The position numbers and the translations under genes are program-made. DNA of 64,000 nucleotides from Aradus depressus (taxonomy: Eukaryota; Arthropoda; Insecta; Hemiptera; Aradidae), in assembly GCA_963662175.1 (NCBI GenBank), contig OY759221.1:29251027-29315026 (forward strand). The letters are read 5' to 3'. Each line of letters opens with the position of its first letter. The first letter of the stretch is position 1. Positions 33,500 through 44,278 of the stretch are shown here, in pieces. Under the pieces are notes generated by a model. It saw only the letters and a program-made list of their open reading frames with translations. It did not search any database and was not told the origin of the DNA.

Positions 33500-33556
33500 C
33501 TTTACAAGATCCCCCACATATAGCCAGGCTTCACCCCAGGGGGAACCGCTTTCATA
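33500..33556 (-). CDS. putative small exon, unknown gene
   Basis: On the minus strand, acceptor ACCTTCAG and donor AAG|GTAAAT enclose 19 codons (YESGSPWGEAWLYVGDLVK), phase 0-0. Just upstream, minus-strand 33,640-33,785 has an open, hydrophobic frame containing AFRHLKDPNPSVMFSSLISV that looks like a membrane segment, but no donor joins it cleanly. This would be a separate gene upstream of the channel. Unrecognised; may be chance. Confidence 0.3.
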
Positions 33557-33789
33557 CTGAAGGTATGTCCCTCTTGGATATAATATACACAGAATAAAGA
33601 TATCAGACAGCATTACTTCAGGTTGGAGAAAAAACAGAGATCAGGCTTGAGAACATGACCGAAGGATTGGGGTCCTTCAAGTGTCTGAACGCTATGTTGA
33701 TTGAGAGGAGCGCCGAAATAAAGACCAGGATAGCTGGAGGAAACACTAACAAATAACCTTTCGGCCCGGAATTATGTGTAGTAAAAATT

Positions 33790-34140
33790 ATTTAATTAAT
33801 TAGTGAATATACATAACTGGGTGAAAATATTTAAGGGGTGATTTAAGTTTGCTCGTTTGTCATATTCGTACAATGTTCAGGTTACCTCAGATTACCTAAG
33901 GATGTGACTCCCTGTCCCCTAAGTAAGTCCATGAGAGAGGGGGAAGTATATGTATATATTTTTGTGGAATTAGACAAAAAAAAAAGTAATAGTGGTGGTC
34001 CATTCAACCAAAGCCCTATCCCTCAAGGCCCTGGATAAAAAAAATTAAACAAGTTGTTTGTTTTTACTTATTTTAGGATAATTTTAGTTGTTCTGTTTCT
34101 GTTCTGCGTAATATCTAGTACTAAGCTGGATGACTCTCCA
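33790..34140. other. no gene; Penelope-type tail fragment
   Basis: 33,945-33,975 carries 'tgtatatatttttgtggaattagacaa', the tail that follows hammerheads elsewhere in the window. Rest unassigned. Confidence 0.45.
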
Positions 34141-34144
34141 CGCC

Positions 34145-34435
34145 CTGTCCCCCCCAGGCTAGAGCCCTGTCAGCCCCCAAGCTAAAGCCCTGTCAGCTCC
34201 CCAAGCTAGAGCCCTGTCAGCTCCCCAAGCTAGAGCCCTGTCAGCTCCCTAGGCTAAAGCCCTGTCAGGTTCCCAGGCTAGAGCACTGTCAGACCCCAGC
34301 CTAGAGCCCTGTCACCCTCCAGGCTAGAGCCCTGTCAGCCCCCAAGCTAGAGCCCTGTCACCCCCAGGCTAGATCTCTGTCAGCTCCCGAGGCTAGAGCC
34401 CTGTCAGCCTCCAGGCTAGATCCCTGGCAGCCCCA
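34145..34435 (+). repeat. ~25-bp minisatellite
   Basis: About 12 units of 'ccaggctagagccctgtcagctc' type, C-rich, varying from 20 to 26 bp. Followed by 600 bp (34,440-35,060) with no recognised gene and a Rep-A fragment near 34,980. Confidence 0.85.
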
Positions 34436-35061
34436 CCTTGTGGCGGCGATGCGCAGTTAACAGCGGTAACCTCAGCTAGTTATATAAGTTCCATGAAACT
34501 TTTATTTTATCTTAAGTAAAATCCATGAACTCCTGAATCCCAGAGTTCGTCTCAAACTTGAAAACTGGGATGGCCTCTTCTGTTCTCTTAGAGAACAAAT
34601 TGAAGAGTAAGTACTCTTTTTACTTCATTTCCTTGAAAGCTCTACAAGAATAAAATGTAGAAGAAGTAAATTTCCAAGAAAATCGTATCACGAAGTTGAT
34701 TGTAGAATCCTATTACCCTAATTGGATTTCGTAATTCAAGCAAGTAAGACTTCGAGTCTGTCAGAAAGTTAAACAAGTCCATTTTGAGTCATTTCTTTGT
34801 TTAAGTTGTAATGAGCTTTTACCCAGCGCTAGGTTAATTATTTTTTGGCCTCAGGCTGAACCTCAAAATTCGAATATTATGAAAATTATGCAAATTTTTT
34901 TCTTATATTACAAAAAATTCACACTCCAATGGCCGCCTGAATAAGAGCACTTTTCCAAATTAAGACATTGCGGGTTGTTATGATTCACCGACGACTATTT
35001 TTTCTTTTTTTCATATTTTACAAATCAAGAAAAACAGAAATTTCGGTGTAATTTTCGTGAT

Positions 35062-35355
35062 TGTCTTCTGAGCTCAAGATCTTGGGTTCGAAACCCGACC
35101 GAGGCCCTTAGTTTATTTTATCTGGGAGGTAAAATAAACATAAGCAGGCCGTCCTTCGGATGGGACGTTAAGCGATGGTCCCGAGCCTGTACGATGTCAG
35201 ATACTCGTTACAGAACCCCGTTGCCCTAAATTTAGGACTCCCACAGTAGAGTTGGGCTCATGTCCACCAGAGTGACGAAAGAGCGCTCTGGTAGTAGGCG
35301 ATATGACCTCGTAGATAAGCCTGGGCATGAGTCATAAAACCTACCCTAACCTATA
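35062..35355 (+). repeat. SINE-1 copy, 5' truncated
   Basis: From 'attgtcttctgagctcaagatc' with perfect box B ('gggttcgaaacccg') to a 'cctaccctaacct' tail. Confidence 0.85.
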
Positions 35356-35444
35356 TAAACTAAAGGTATTAAATTAATTAATCAAACGTAGTGTTTCAAC
35401 GCATAAACCGAATATAAACACGTAGCATACAACAGCTGATGCAT

Positions 35445-38130
35445 CGATAAGCGTAAGCCACTCCCCCTAAAGGGGAGGGGGAGTGATTGATCTCTTTGTT
35501 AATCCACGCCCCCTAAAGGGGAGGGGGAGTGGGAGTGAGTGATCCCTGTGTTAAGCCACTCCCCCTAAAGGGGAGGGGGAGGGGGAGGGAGAGGGAATGT
35601 TCCCCGTGTTAAGCCACTTCCCCTAAAGGGAAGGGGGAGTGGGAGTGAGTGATCCCTTTGTATGCCACGCGCCCTAAAGGGGAGGGGGAGTGGGAGTGAG
35701 TGATCCCTGTGTTAAGCCACGCCCCCTAAAGTTGAAGGGGAGGGGGAGGGGGAGTGAGTGACACTGTGTTAAGCCACTCCCTTTAAAGGGGAGGGGTAAA
35801 GGAGGGAGTGATCCCTGTGGTAAGCCACTCCCCCTAAAGAGGAGGGGGAGGGGGAGGAAGTGAACCCTGTTTTAAGCCTCTCCCCCTAAAGGGGAGGTGG
35901 AGTGGGAGTGAGTGATCCCTGTATTGTGCCACTCCCCCTAAAGAGGAGGGGGAAGGGAGTGATCCCTGTTTTAAGCCACTCCCCCTAAAGGGGAGGGGGA
36001 GGGAGTGGTCCCTGTTTTAAGCCACTCCCCCTAAAGGGGAGGGGGAGGTAGTGATCCCCGTGTTAAGCCACTCCCCCTAAAGGGGAGGAGGAGGGATTGA
36101 TCTCTTTTTTGAGCCATGCCCCCTAAAGGGGAAGGAGAGGGGGAGTGAGTGATCCCTGTGTTAAGCCACTCCCCCTAAAGTTGAAGGGGAGGGGGAGTGA
36201 GTGACACTGTGTTAAGACACGCCCCTAAAGGGGAATGGGTAGGGAGTGATCCCTGTTTTAAGCCACTCTCCCTAAAGGGAGTGAGTGATCCCTGTTTTAA
36301 GCCACTCCCCCTAAAGGGGAGGGGGAGTGGGAGTGAGTGATCCCTGTGTTAAGCCACTCCCCCTAAAGGGGAGGGGGAGGGAGTGATCCCTGTTTTAAGC
36401 CACTCCCCCTAAAGGGGAGGGGGAGGAAGAGTGAGTGACCCTGTGTTGAGCCACTCCCCCTAAAGGGGAGGGGGAGGGGGTAATCCTTTTGTTAAGCCAC
36501 GCCCTTAAAGGGGAGGGGGAGGGGGAGCGAGTGATACCTGTGGTAAGCCACTCCCCCTAAAGTTGAAGGGGAGGGGGAGTGAGTGACACTGTGTTAAGAC
36601 ACGCCCCTAAAGGGGAGGGGGAGGGAAAGGGAGAGGTAGTGATCCCCGTGTTAAGCCACTCCCCCTAAAGGGGAGGAGGAGGGATTGATCTCTTTTTTGA
36701 GCCATGCCCCCTAAAGGGGAAGGGGAGGGGGAGTGAGTGATCCCTGTGTTAAGCCACTCCCCCTAAAGGGGAGGGGAAGGGAGTGATCCCTGTTTTAAGC
36801 CACTCCCCCTAAAGGGGAGGGGGAGGAAGAGTGAGTGATCCCTTTTTTAAGCCATGCCCCCTAAATTGGAAGGGGAGGGGGAGGAAGAGTGAGTGACCCT
36901 GGAGGGAGTGATCCTTTTGTGGAGCCACTCCCCCTAAAGGGGAGGGGGAGGGGGTGTTCCCTTTGTTAAGCCACTCCCCTAAAGGGGAGGGGTGGGGGAG
37001 TGAGTGATCCCTGTGTTAAGCCACTCCCCCTAAAGTTGAAGGGGAGGGGGAGGAAGAGTGAGTGACCCTGTGTTAAGGGGGAGAGAGTGATCCTTTTGTT
37101 GAGCCACTCCCCCTAAAGGGGAGGGAGAGGTGGTGATCCCTTTGTTAAGCCACGCCCCCTAAAGGGGAGGGGGAGCGAGTGATCCTTTTGTTGAGCCACT
37201 CCCCCTAAAGGGGAGGGGGAGGAGGAGTGAGTGACACTGTGTTAAGCCACTCCCTTCAAAGGGGAGGGGTAAGGGAGGGAGTGATCCCTGTGGTAAGCCA
37301 CTCCCCCTAATGAGGAGGGGGAGGGAGTGAACCCTGTTTTAAGCCTCTCCCCCTAAAGGGGAGGGGGAGGGAGTGATCCTTTTGTTGAGCCACTCCCCCT
37401 AAAGGGGAGGGGGAGGGAGTGATCTTTTTGTTGAGCCACTCCCCCTAAAGGGGAGGGGGAGGGGGAGAAAGAGTGAGTGACCCTGTGTAATCCCCTAAAG
37501 GTGAGGGGGAGGGAGTAATCCTTTTGTTGGAGCACTCCCCCTAAAGGGGAGGGGGGGGGGGGGGAGTGAGTGATCCCTGTGTTAAGCCACGCCCCCTAAA
37601 GGGGAGGGGGAGGGGGAGGGACTGATCCCTGTAATAAGCCACTCCCCCTAAAGTTGAAGGGGAGGGGGAGGAAGAGTGAGTGACCCTGTGTTAAGCCACT
37701 CCCCCTAAAAGGTAGGGAGAGGGAGTGATCCCTTTGTTGAGCCACGCCCCCTAAAGGGGGAGGGAGTGGGAGTGAGTGATCCCTGTTTTAAGCCACTCCC
37801 CCTAAAGGGGAGGGGGAGTGGGAGTGAGTGATCCCTGTCTTAAGCCACTCCCCCTAAAGGGGAGGGGGAGTGATTGATCCCTTTGTCAAGCCACTCCCCC
37901 TAAAGGGGAGGGGGAGGGGGAGGGGGAGGGAGAGGTAGTGATCCCCGTGTTAAGCCACTCCCCCTAAAGGGGAGGGGGAGTGAGTGATCCCTTTGTTAAG
38001 CCACGCCCCCTAAAGTGGATAGGGAGGGGGAGTGAGTTATCCTGTGTTAAGCCACTCCCTTTAAAGGAGAGGGGGAGTGATTGATCCCTTTGTTAAGCCA
38101 CTCCCCCTAAAGAGGAGTGGGAGGGGGAGG
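35445..38130 (+). repeat. 2.7-kb G-rich minisatellite
   Basis: More than 40 units of roughly 45-75 bp built on 'ccactccccctaaaggggag' (a short hairpin) followed by a variable number of GGGGGA blocks and 'gtgatccctgtgttaag'. Unit length varies by gain or loss of GGGGGA and GTGGGA. Runs of four or more G-tracts make the G-rich strand quadruplex-prone. The ORF at 37,353-37,535 and the end of the RT frame are repeat translation. Confidence 0.95.
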
Positions 38131-39605
38131 GAGAGGGAGGCAGAGTAGCCGAGGCCCCACGTCGCGCGGGCTAGGCAGCTCAGAGCGTTGAAAGTGGCGG
38201 TAGTCCTTTCTTTAATGGCAACAACGTGGGGCGTCACGTTGAGGCCCGGCCCGATCCGCACTCCGGGATAAGTGACCGTTGCCGGGCTCTCAATGCGGCG
38301 TCCGGGGATTTTGATTACCAGGGGGTGTCGGGCGTCGGTTCTCCCTCTCATCAGCAAAGCCGAGGTGTTGCTAGGAGAGAGAGCCAGTTTGTGGGCGCAG
38401 CGCCAGTTGTCTATATCGTCAATGGCGGCTTGGGCGCGAAGGGTTAGAGCAGCTCGACTATCAGCGTGCGCCGTAACAACGAGGTCGTCGACGTAGGCAA
38501 TTGCCTTATATCCACGGCCCTCGAGATCACGGAGCAGTCCGTCAAAGAGTATGGCCCAAAGTATCGGTCCGAGGACCGAGCCCTGTAGACAGCCTCTAGT
38601 GACGTCCACTGTAGTGCTAGCGTATAGCTGACTCATGGTCGCAGATCGATCGCTGAGGAAGCTGGATATCAACCCAAACACATTCCCAGGCAGTCCCACA
38701 GCCCGCAGTCGCATGAGGATGGCAGGCCACCAGGCGCAGTCGAAGGCCGACGCGATGTCAAAGAAGACACACAGGGCATATTTCCTACGGTCATTCCCCA
38801 CATCCGCCCTCAGCATCATCAATGCGTCTTCGGCGGACCTGCCCCTCAAGCCACCGAACTGCCTGTGGGATACAAAGGCATGTACCTGGGCCCGAATTCC
38901 ATTGAAGATAAGAGTCTCCAATACTTTACCGAACACGGGGAGCAGGCTGATTGGTCTGTGGATCCCTGCCAGGGAAAGGTCCCTATCACCAGGCTTAACA
39001 AACGTGCACACGAGTGCTCGTTTCCAAGTCCTAGGGAAGTGGCCCCTCCTAAGGCAGGAGTTATACAGTAGTAAGAGATCCGACTTGAAGGTCGGGAATG
39101 CTTTCTTGATTATAGCGGCGTCTATGAGATCGCTCCCAGGGGCGCCGCCACTCTTCTGCCTCCCAACCGCCAAGCTCAGGTCAATCTCGTCCCATTCAGG
39201 TGCGTTCCCCGTATCTGGCCAAGTACGGGCAGCGTTCCTGATGTCTCGTTGGCTGGGTGAATCCTCCGCCGGGTCGTCCTCCGGGAAGGCCTCCCTCAAG
39301 TACATCCCGCCAGCCTCCTCCAGGGACATGGCATACTGGTTGCCAACCCTGATGGAGGCCACCGGGGCGACCGGCCTTAGCCTCCCGGCGGCGACACGGT
39401 AAGGGATTCCTCACGGGTTTTTGCTGCTCTCGTCTTCAACAAACCTCCTCCAGCTCTCCTTCTTCGCGGCCTCGACTCTTCTACCATAAGCCTTGCTAAG
39501 CTGCCGGTACTCCTCCCTCCGTATTACCTTCTGGAGTGGGTTTTGGTTTTGGCACCGCTGATACCTCCTCCTGCACAGCCTTCTTGGCGAGGGTAAGGTC
39601 CTCAC
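38131..39605 (-). pseudogene. reverse transcriptase of the R1-like element
   Basis: One frame runs from 39,605 to the satellite junction, broken by TGA at 39,411-39,413. RT motifs in order: KSGGAPGSDLIDAAIIK (finger), HRPISLLPVFGKVLETLI, FVSHRQFGGLRGRSAEDAL, FFDIASAFD (motif A aspartates), GCLQGSVLGPILW (motif B) and AYVDDL (motif C). The catalytic residues are intact, so damage lies around the domain. The frame continues a few codons into the minisatellite. Confidence 0.85.
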
Positions 39606-39609
39606 TCCA

Positions 39610-40538
39610 TCAGGGTACCTTCCTGATCCGGTTTACCTTCTTGGGGATGGTCTCATCGGCTGCTCGAAGTAGTATACTACTGAGCCTGCCGATCCCATCC
39701 TCAATCTGGTCAACCGGTTCAGAACTCCTGAGACCCTCCCACTGATCGTCGCAGGAGTAGGCGGCAACGGCGGTCACGAAAGCGTCGGAGATGGCCTTGC
39801 GGGTAGCAAAGCGCAGGTCTCTAGGCCTGACTGCGGGAAGATGGGCGTCAAAGAGCAGAACATCCAGTACACTATGGTCGCTAGATGTGATCTCTCGGAC
39901 GCTCCAGCTGCCCACAGCCCGGAACAGTCCGCTCGACACCAGCGTGACGTCAACATGGGACACTCCATTGGAACCGTGGAATGTGGGCGGAGAAAGTGGG
40001 TCATTGACTATGCACAGGTCATGGCGGGCGATCAAATCCAGTAGCCTGTCGCCCCGGCGGTCGGTGCGAACCGATCCCCAGGAGACTGACCAGGAGTTGA
40101 CGTCCGCCAGAACAATGACATTGCGCCCCGAGAGGGAGTCCAGTACTAGGTCCAGGTGGCCCAGCTGTCGTTCTATGTTCTCAGACGGCGGGAAGTATCC
40201 GCTGATCACGTAGCAGCTTGCGTTGGCGTGCCTGATACAGGCCACAACTATATGGCTGGTGGAGAGATGGTGGAGCGCCATCACATCCACCTGGGGGCCG
40301 GTCACGTGGCCATTGGGCCGGTCACGTGGCCATTGGCCGTTCGTCGTTCCGTGCGCCAGTAATAATTTTGGCCAGTACCTAGGCCTGCCACGGTGCCTCT
40401 AACGCAGTAGGGTTCCTGGAGAGCTAGCACCTGGACGCCCTCCGATGACACTAGTTGACGCACCTCATCAGCCAAAATCCTGCGCCTATTCATGTTGTGC
40501 TGCCATAAACGGAGGCCCCCGCGCATCCTATTCGCCAT
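39610..40538 (-). pseudogene. APE-type endonuclease of the R1-like element
   Basis: The 40,302-40,538 frame starts ORF2 (LRLWQHNMNRRR, then ALQEPYC with the catalytic E), overlapping the gag stop by 11 nt as is usual in this clade. The 39,610-40,305 frame continues with VLADVNSWSVSWGS (D, N), RGDRLLDLI, VSHVDVTLVS (D-V-T) and TSSDHSVLDV (S-D-H). The two frames are offset by a 20-bp tandem duplication. Confidence 0.85.
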
Positions 40539-40915
40539 AATCAGTGCGTGAGGCCAACGACTCTAACGCACGGATATATGACGGGCAGGTCTCGCTGTCC
40601 GCCTGGTGAGCGACGCGGGAGCCCCGTGTGCCGCAGTTACTACACTTCGGCAGCTTAGACTTATTCGGACAATTGGCCCTGTCGTGCCCTTTCTCCGAAC
40701 ACCTCGCGCACACCCTGGGTCGGTTGCACGACTTTTCGACGTGGCCAAAGACCTGGCAGCGCCAGCACCGCGAGACGTCCAGGCAGTCCCGGACTCTACA
40801 TGAGTACCACCCTAGGGTAATCCTTCCGGCGCTGATGAGAGCCCTCCTCGTCTCTGGGGTCACCTTGACGACCCAATGAACCGTCGATCTGCCCTTGGGG
40901 CCCTTTTTATATATC
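40528..40915 (-). pseudogene. gag-like protein with three zinc knuckles, N-terminal part missing
   Basis: Encodes WYSCRVRDCLDVSRCWRCQ then three CCHC-type knuckles (CWRCQVFGHVEKSC; CARCSEKGHDRANC; CSNCGTRGSRVAHQADSETC, the third atypical). The frame is open upstream of the first ATG (to about 40,915), so the visible start is not the true N-terminus. Would bind element RNA. Confidence 0.8.
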
Positions 40916-40920
40916 GCTGT

Positions 40921-40938
40921 GGGGGGGGGGGGGGGGGG
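40921..40938. repeat. poly-G tract
   Basis: About 18 G residues at the 5' edge of the gag remnant, between the R1-like and the viral element. Confidence 0.75.
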
Positions 40939-41169
40939 AGGTCGGGGTATTGGGCTCGAAATCTCCTGGAGAAGTCCTCCCCCGACCAGCCCGAAGGCAC
41001 ATCAAACACAACCAGGCATGGGAGTAGAGGTAAACAGTCATGTTCTGAGCCAGTTAAAGGGCCTTATGCTGGTCTAGTAGTGCCCAGGCTTAAATGGACC
41101 ATAGTAGGTCAGGTTTTAAAGGGTGGGTCACGCTGGGACTCGTGGTTTAAAAGTCTCTTCTGGTGTGTG

Positions 41170-41645
41170 AAATGTGTGTCAAACAGATGTAAACGTATCA
41201 TTTATATATTTATTTTGATATCTCAGTGAAAAAAAATCGCTAGCGTCTGAGAGGTCATTCAACCTTGTATGTAAACAGACGTCATCCAACCTTCAGTGAC
41301 TGTGTCTTACAGATGTAATTCATATATTCATTTTGCTATCTCAGTGAATCGAAAAAAAAAAAATCGCTAGCGTGTGAGAGGTCATTCAACCTTGTATGTA
41401 AACAAACGTCATCCAACCTTCAGTGAGTGTGTCAAATGATTGTCAGATGTAATTCATATATTCATTTTCCTATCTCAGTGAATCGAAAAAAAAAAATCGC
41501 TAGCGTATGAGAGGTCATTCAACCTTGTATATAAACAGACGAGATTATACCTCATTCTACCTTCAGGGTGTATGTGAAAACATATCATTTTGGTATCTCA
41601 GTGAAATTTTTTCGAAAAACGCGAGCGTTATATGTAACGCTGAGA
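41170..41645 (+). repeat. iterated ~125-bp repeats at the left end of the viral element
   Basis: Four units beginning 'tatctcagtgaa' (41,218, 41,337, 41,472, 41,596), each followed by A-run plus 'cgctagcgt', 'gaggtcattcaacc' and 'gtcatccaaccttcagtg'. The last unit is diverged. The array ends about 300 bp before the first gene: an origin, promoter array or subterminal repeat. Function not shown. Confidence 0.75.
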
Positions 41646-41882
41646 ATTGTAAACAAAGGACAGTCAATGAACTTTCAGTTCGAGTGATGAAATCGAAAGT
41701 CAGAACTGGTCCATCGTTGACCGCGAAGTCTCCCTCAAGATTTGCATGATCACTTGGAGACTAATTTGCATACCAGTCTGGGACGTGTTCTCTTTTGCTT
41801 AACTTTTACTTTCCCCCTTCGATCTTTTTCAAATTTTGAAATTTTTCTTCGATTGTTCGAATTTCGAAGCTTTTTCCGAGAA

Positions 41883-41890
41883 TATAAAAA
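41883..41890 (+). promoter_or_regulatory. TATA box of the first spliced viral gene
   Basis: 'tataaaaa' 40 bp upstream of the ATG at 41,930. Confidence 0.5.
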
Positions 41891-41929
41891 GACGGGAATC
41901 TAGCTGGTCCCATCATTATCTAGCCAATC

Positions 41930-42351
41930 ATGGACACAGAAACTCAGGAGAGTGACTTGAACGCTCTAGTCCAAAAACTAAATTCATCTAGGGCGGAATT
42001 TATACCAATAAATGAATTATTAATAGATGAGAAATATTCGATTCTTGCAATGAAAAGAATAAATACAATTTATGGACCCAGTATCATCGCGACTTTCATT
42101 GAGGGGGATGTTGACGAGCCCAGCGACAGCTTGAAAAGCATTTTTTTGCCGAAGTGCTATACCGAAATGTTTTCCGATGAAGAATTACTTCAAGCCTCAG
42201 GTAACTTTTTAAAAAAATAATAATTAAAAAAAAAAAAAAAGTCACTTTTTTAAGAAAAAACTAAAATTTTTTTTTTTTTACAGGCAATTTGAAATTGGCG
42301 TACAAAGGTCGAATAATCAATAAGGAGCATTTATTTGAATTCTCAGTGTAA
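41930..42351 (+). CDS. small spliced viral protein, paralogue 1 (possible ssDNA-binding-type)
   Basis: Two exons, 41,930-42,200 and 42,284-42,351 (TCAG|GTAACT donor, TTTTACAG acceptor), giving 112 residues. Sequence marks: PINELLIDEKYSILAMKRI, GPSIIATF, IFLPKCYTEMFSDEEL, then LAYKGRI and a LFEFS end. Short beta-strand-like segments around a YxI...KRI core recall small OB-fold-like proteins found beside such elements in arthropod genomes; this is from memory and not proven. A replication role is possible given the absence of a polymerase. Reading through the intron would give a stop six codons later, so splicing adds the C-terminus. Its paralogue follows at 42,622. Confidence 0.7.
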
Positions 42352-42417
42352 TCTAATGTATTTTTGAAAAATATAAAATTTGTAATCAAGTGTTGTCTTT
42401 ACTTACATAACCAAAAA

Positions 42418-42535
42418 TGATGAAATCTCAGTCCTGAATTTGCATCATACTACTTTCTAAAAAAAACTTGTATGATGAAATCCCAGTCCTGAATTTGCAT
42501 CATACTACTTTCTAAAAAAAAAACTTGTATGAATT
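42418..42535 (+). repeat. 58-bp direct repeat between the paralogues
   Basis: 'gatgaaatctcagtcctg...catactactttctaaaaaaaacttgtat' is present twice in tandem (42,418-42,475 and 42,476-42,535) just upstream of the second gene's TATA box; perhaps duplicated promoter elements. Confidence 0.8.
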
Positions 42536-42554
42536 TGAAATGTCAAAATCAGAG

Positions 42555-42562
42555 TATATAAA
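42555..42562 (+). promoter_or_regulatory. TATA box of the second spliced viral gene
   Basis: 'tatataaa' 67 bp upstream of the ATG at 42,622, 3' of the direct repeat. Confidence 0.5.
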
Positions 42563-42621
42563 CCCTCCGAGATCCCTGAATTGGTATCAGTCTTCCTTCT
42601 GAAATCTCCCGAACCTCCGAA

Positions 42622-43154
42622 ATGAATCCCTCTGCTGCTTCTTCTGCTTCCAAGGTATATTCTAAAATTCTCTTAGAAATTTTTATACTCTAAAAAAATT
42701 CGATAATAATTTCATGATGGCACACATTTTTCATCATCTTGTAGATTTCATCTCTTGTAAAGAAATAAAATGCGAAAACATTGGGTGGAGTGGTCTCAAT
42801 AAGTGAATTGGCATTAGGAGAAAAATATAAAATCATGACAATGAAAAGAGTAGAAACCACTTTTGGCGGATATGTAGTAGCAGTTATCGCAAACGATTAT
42901 CAAAACGCTCAGAGGTGGGATAGTGAATTGAAAGGTGTATTTTTACCGATGAGATACACCAAGTTATTTACTGACGAAGACATGGTATTAGCAGCTGGTA
43001 ATAAAAAAAAAGCTTAAGCCGTAATTTTTGACAGATAATTTTTTTAAATTATTTAGTATCTCATTATTTTTTTTTATTTTTTGTAGGCAAGCTAAGAATG
43101 ATTTACAGAGGTAGAGGGTCTCGCCACGAATTTCTAATAGAATTTACAATGTAG
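42622..43154 (+). pseudogene. small spliced viral protein, paralogue 2, interrupted
   Basis: Three exons: 42,622-42,654 (11 codons, CCAAG|GTATAT), 42,745-42,997 (after CTTGTAG; ends G|GTAATA) and 43,087-43,154 (after TTTGTAG). All joins are in phase and the domain plan equals paralogue 1 (EKYKIMTMKRV, VFLPMRYTKLFTDEDM, MIYRGRG, FLIEFTM). The last intron is at the same position in both genes, so they arose by duplication after intron gain. An in-frame TAA at 42,766-42,768 in exon 2, where paralogue 1 has a sense codon, breaks this copy. Confidence 0.65.
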
Positions 43155-43293
43155 AGAATTCAATGTAATACCGATATTTTGAAATAATAAAAATCTGATT
43201 AAAAACGTATTGATATTGATTTATAAACACCTTAAGGGAAGGGGGGAAAAAAAATGAAATAAAATAATTTGAAAAGATTTTATTTTTTTATAT

Positions 43294-44232
43294 TCACACT
43301 AGCTGAGATAAATTGACCCAACTCTTTTCTGACAGTCCGAACCACTTCACATATATACGATTCCCTTTTAGTCGAAGAACTTTTTCAATGAGATAAACAC
43401 CAGGATCCTTTACAATCTGTAATTCTTCTTTATAAAATGCGCCAAATATGTCTTGATTATTCGCATCTTGTAAAAGGTATGTGATGGGGTTTGTAAATTG
43501 CACCTTGACAACTTTGAAGATCTCAGGTGAGAATTGAGCAAGATAGCCTTTGGCAAATGCATTGCGTAATTTTGATATGCGGACATAATCCCCCTCCTTG
43601 AATTTAGGTTTGGTAGTGGTAGCCGGGGCTGAATAAACAGTGGCAATTAGCTCATTTTGAAGCTTCTTATTAGCGACAACCTCAGACGGAGTGGCTTGTA
43701 TTGTACGGTGCTTTGTATTATTATATCTTGAAAGCAGAGCAGGTAGCAATTTATGATTTCCATTCAAGGTGAACATTTTCCACATATGTCCTTTTAATGT
43801 TCTATTGAATCGTTCAGCAATCGAAGCCTTCTTTCCAGAGTATGTAGAATAGTGGTGAATATTATTTTTTTTCATAAGAGTCTGGAAGTTAGTATTGTAG
43901 AATTCACGTCCTTCATCTGTAAGCAATAATTGAGGTATACGTTTACTCTCGAGAAATATAGTCTCTAGCGTTTTTGTAACTTCTGGTCCTGTCTTTCGCT
44001 TCAATGGTATTGCCCAGGCATATTTCGAGAAGCCATCGATTACGGTCAATAAATATTTAAAGCCTTTATTGACTCGCCACTATGGCACCATCTCGACCAA
44101 ATCTGCTTCCCACAAATCGTCCACTCCTTTTAAAAGCACTTTACGTCGAGGGTAATTAACACGAGCTGGTTTATGGAGTTCTCTAACGACAACTTCTCTT
44201 GGTGTGTAAGGTTTTGAAAGTATATTCCCCAT
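43294..44232 (-). pseudogene. retrovirus-like DDE integrase with C-terminal chromodomain
   Basis: From ATG at 44,232: 312 codons, broken by TAG at 44,080-44,082 (codon 51). Catalytic triad: D44 in LWEADLVEM, D106 in LLLTDEGREF, E140 in KASIAERFNRTLK. The C-terminal third reads YVRISKLRNAFAKGY (SH3-like) and a chromodomain-like VYLIEKVLRLKGNRIYVKWF, as in Polinton integrases. It would join the linear genome into host DNA. Last gene of the leftward unit. The triad is intact; the stop is just after the first aspartate. Confidence 0.88.
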
Positions 44233-44278
44233 GACAAACTCTATCAGACTAATACTAAATCAATTGTCTCACTCTAAT

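Larger units (their letters stand above)
38131..40915 (-). mobile_element. R1-like non-LTR retrotransposon, 5' and 3' truncated
   Basis: Minus-strand order gag zinc knuckles, APE endonuclease, reverse transcriptase, at far higher GC than the surroundings. The 3' end (RT thumb, C-terminus, UTR) is replaced at about 38,131 by the minisatellite; gag is truncated near the poly-G at 40,921. Frame breaks: a 20-bp tandem duplication at about 40,301-40,340, a frame change near 39,607 and a TGA at 39,411-39,413. A dead copy. Confidence 0.85.

Noticed and set aside
37353..37535. proline-rich ORF
   Set aside because: Translation of the G-rich minisatellite.
38226..39402. plus-strand ORFs of up to 255 codons
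   Set aside because: Antisense shadows of the GC-rich reverse transcriptase, which has clear motifs on the minus strand.
43410..43646. second ORF inside the integrase region
   Set aside because: Alternate frame of the integrase, which has an intact DDE triad.
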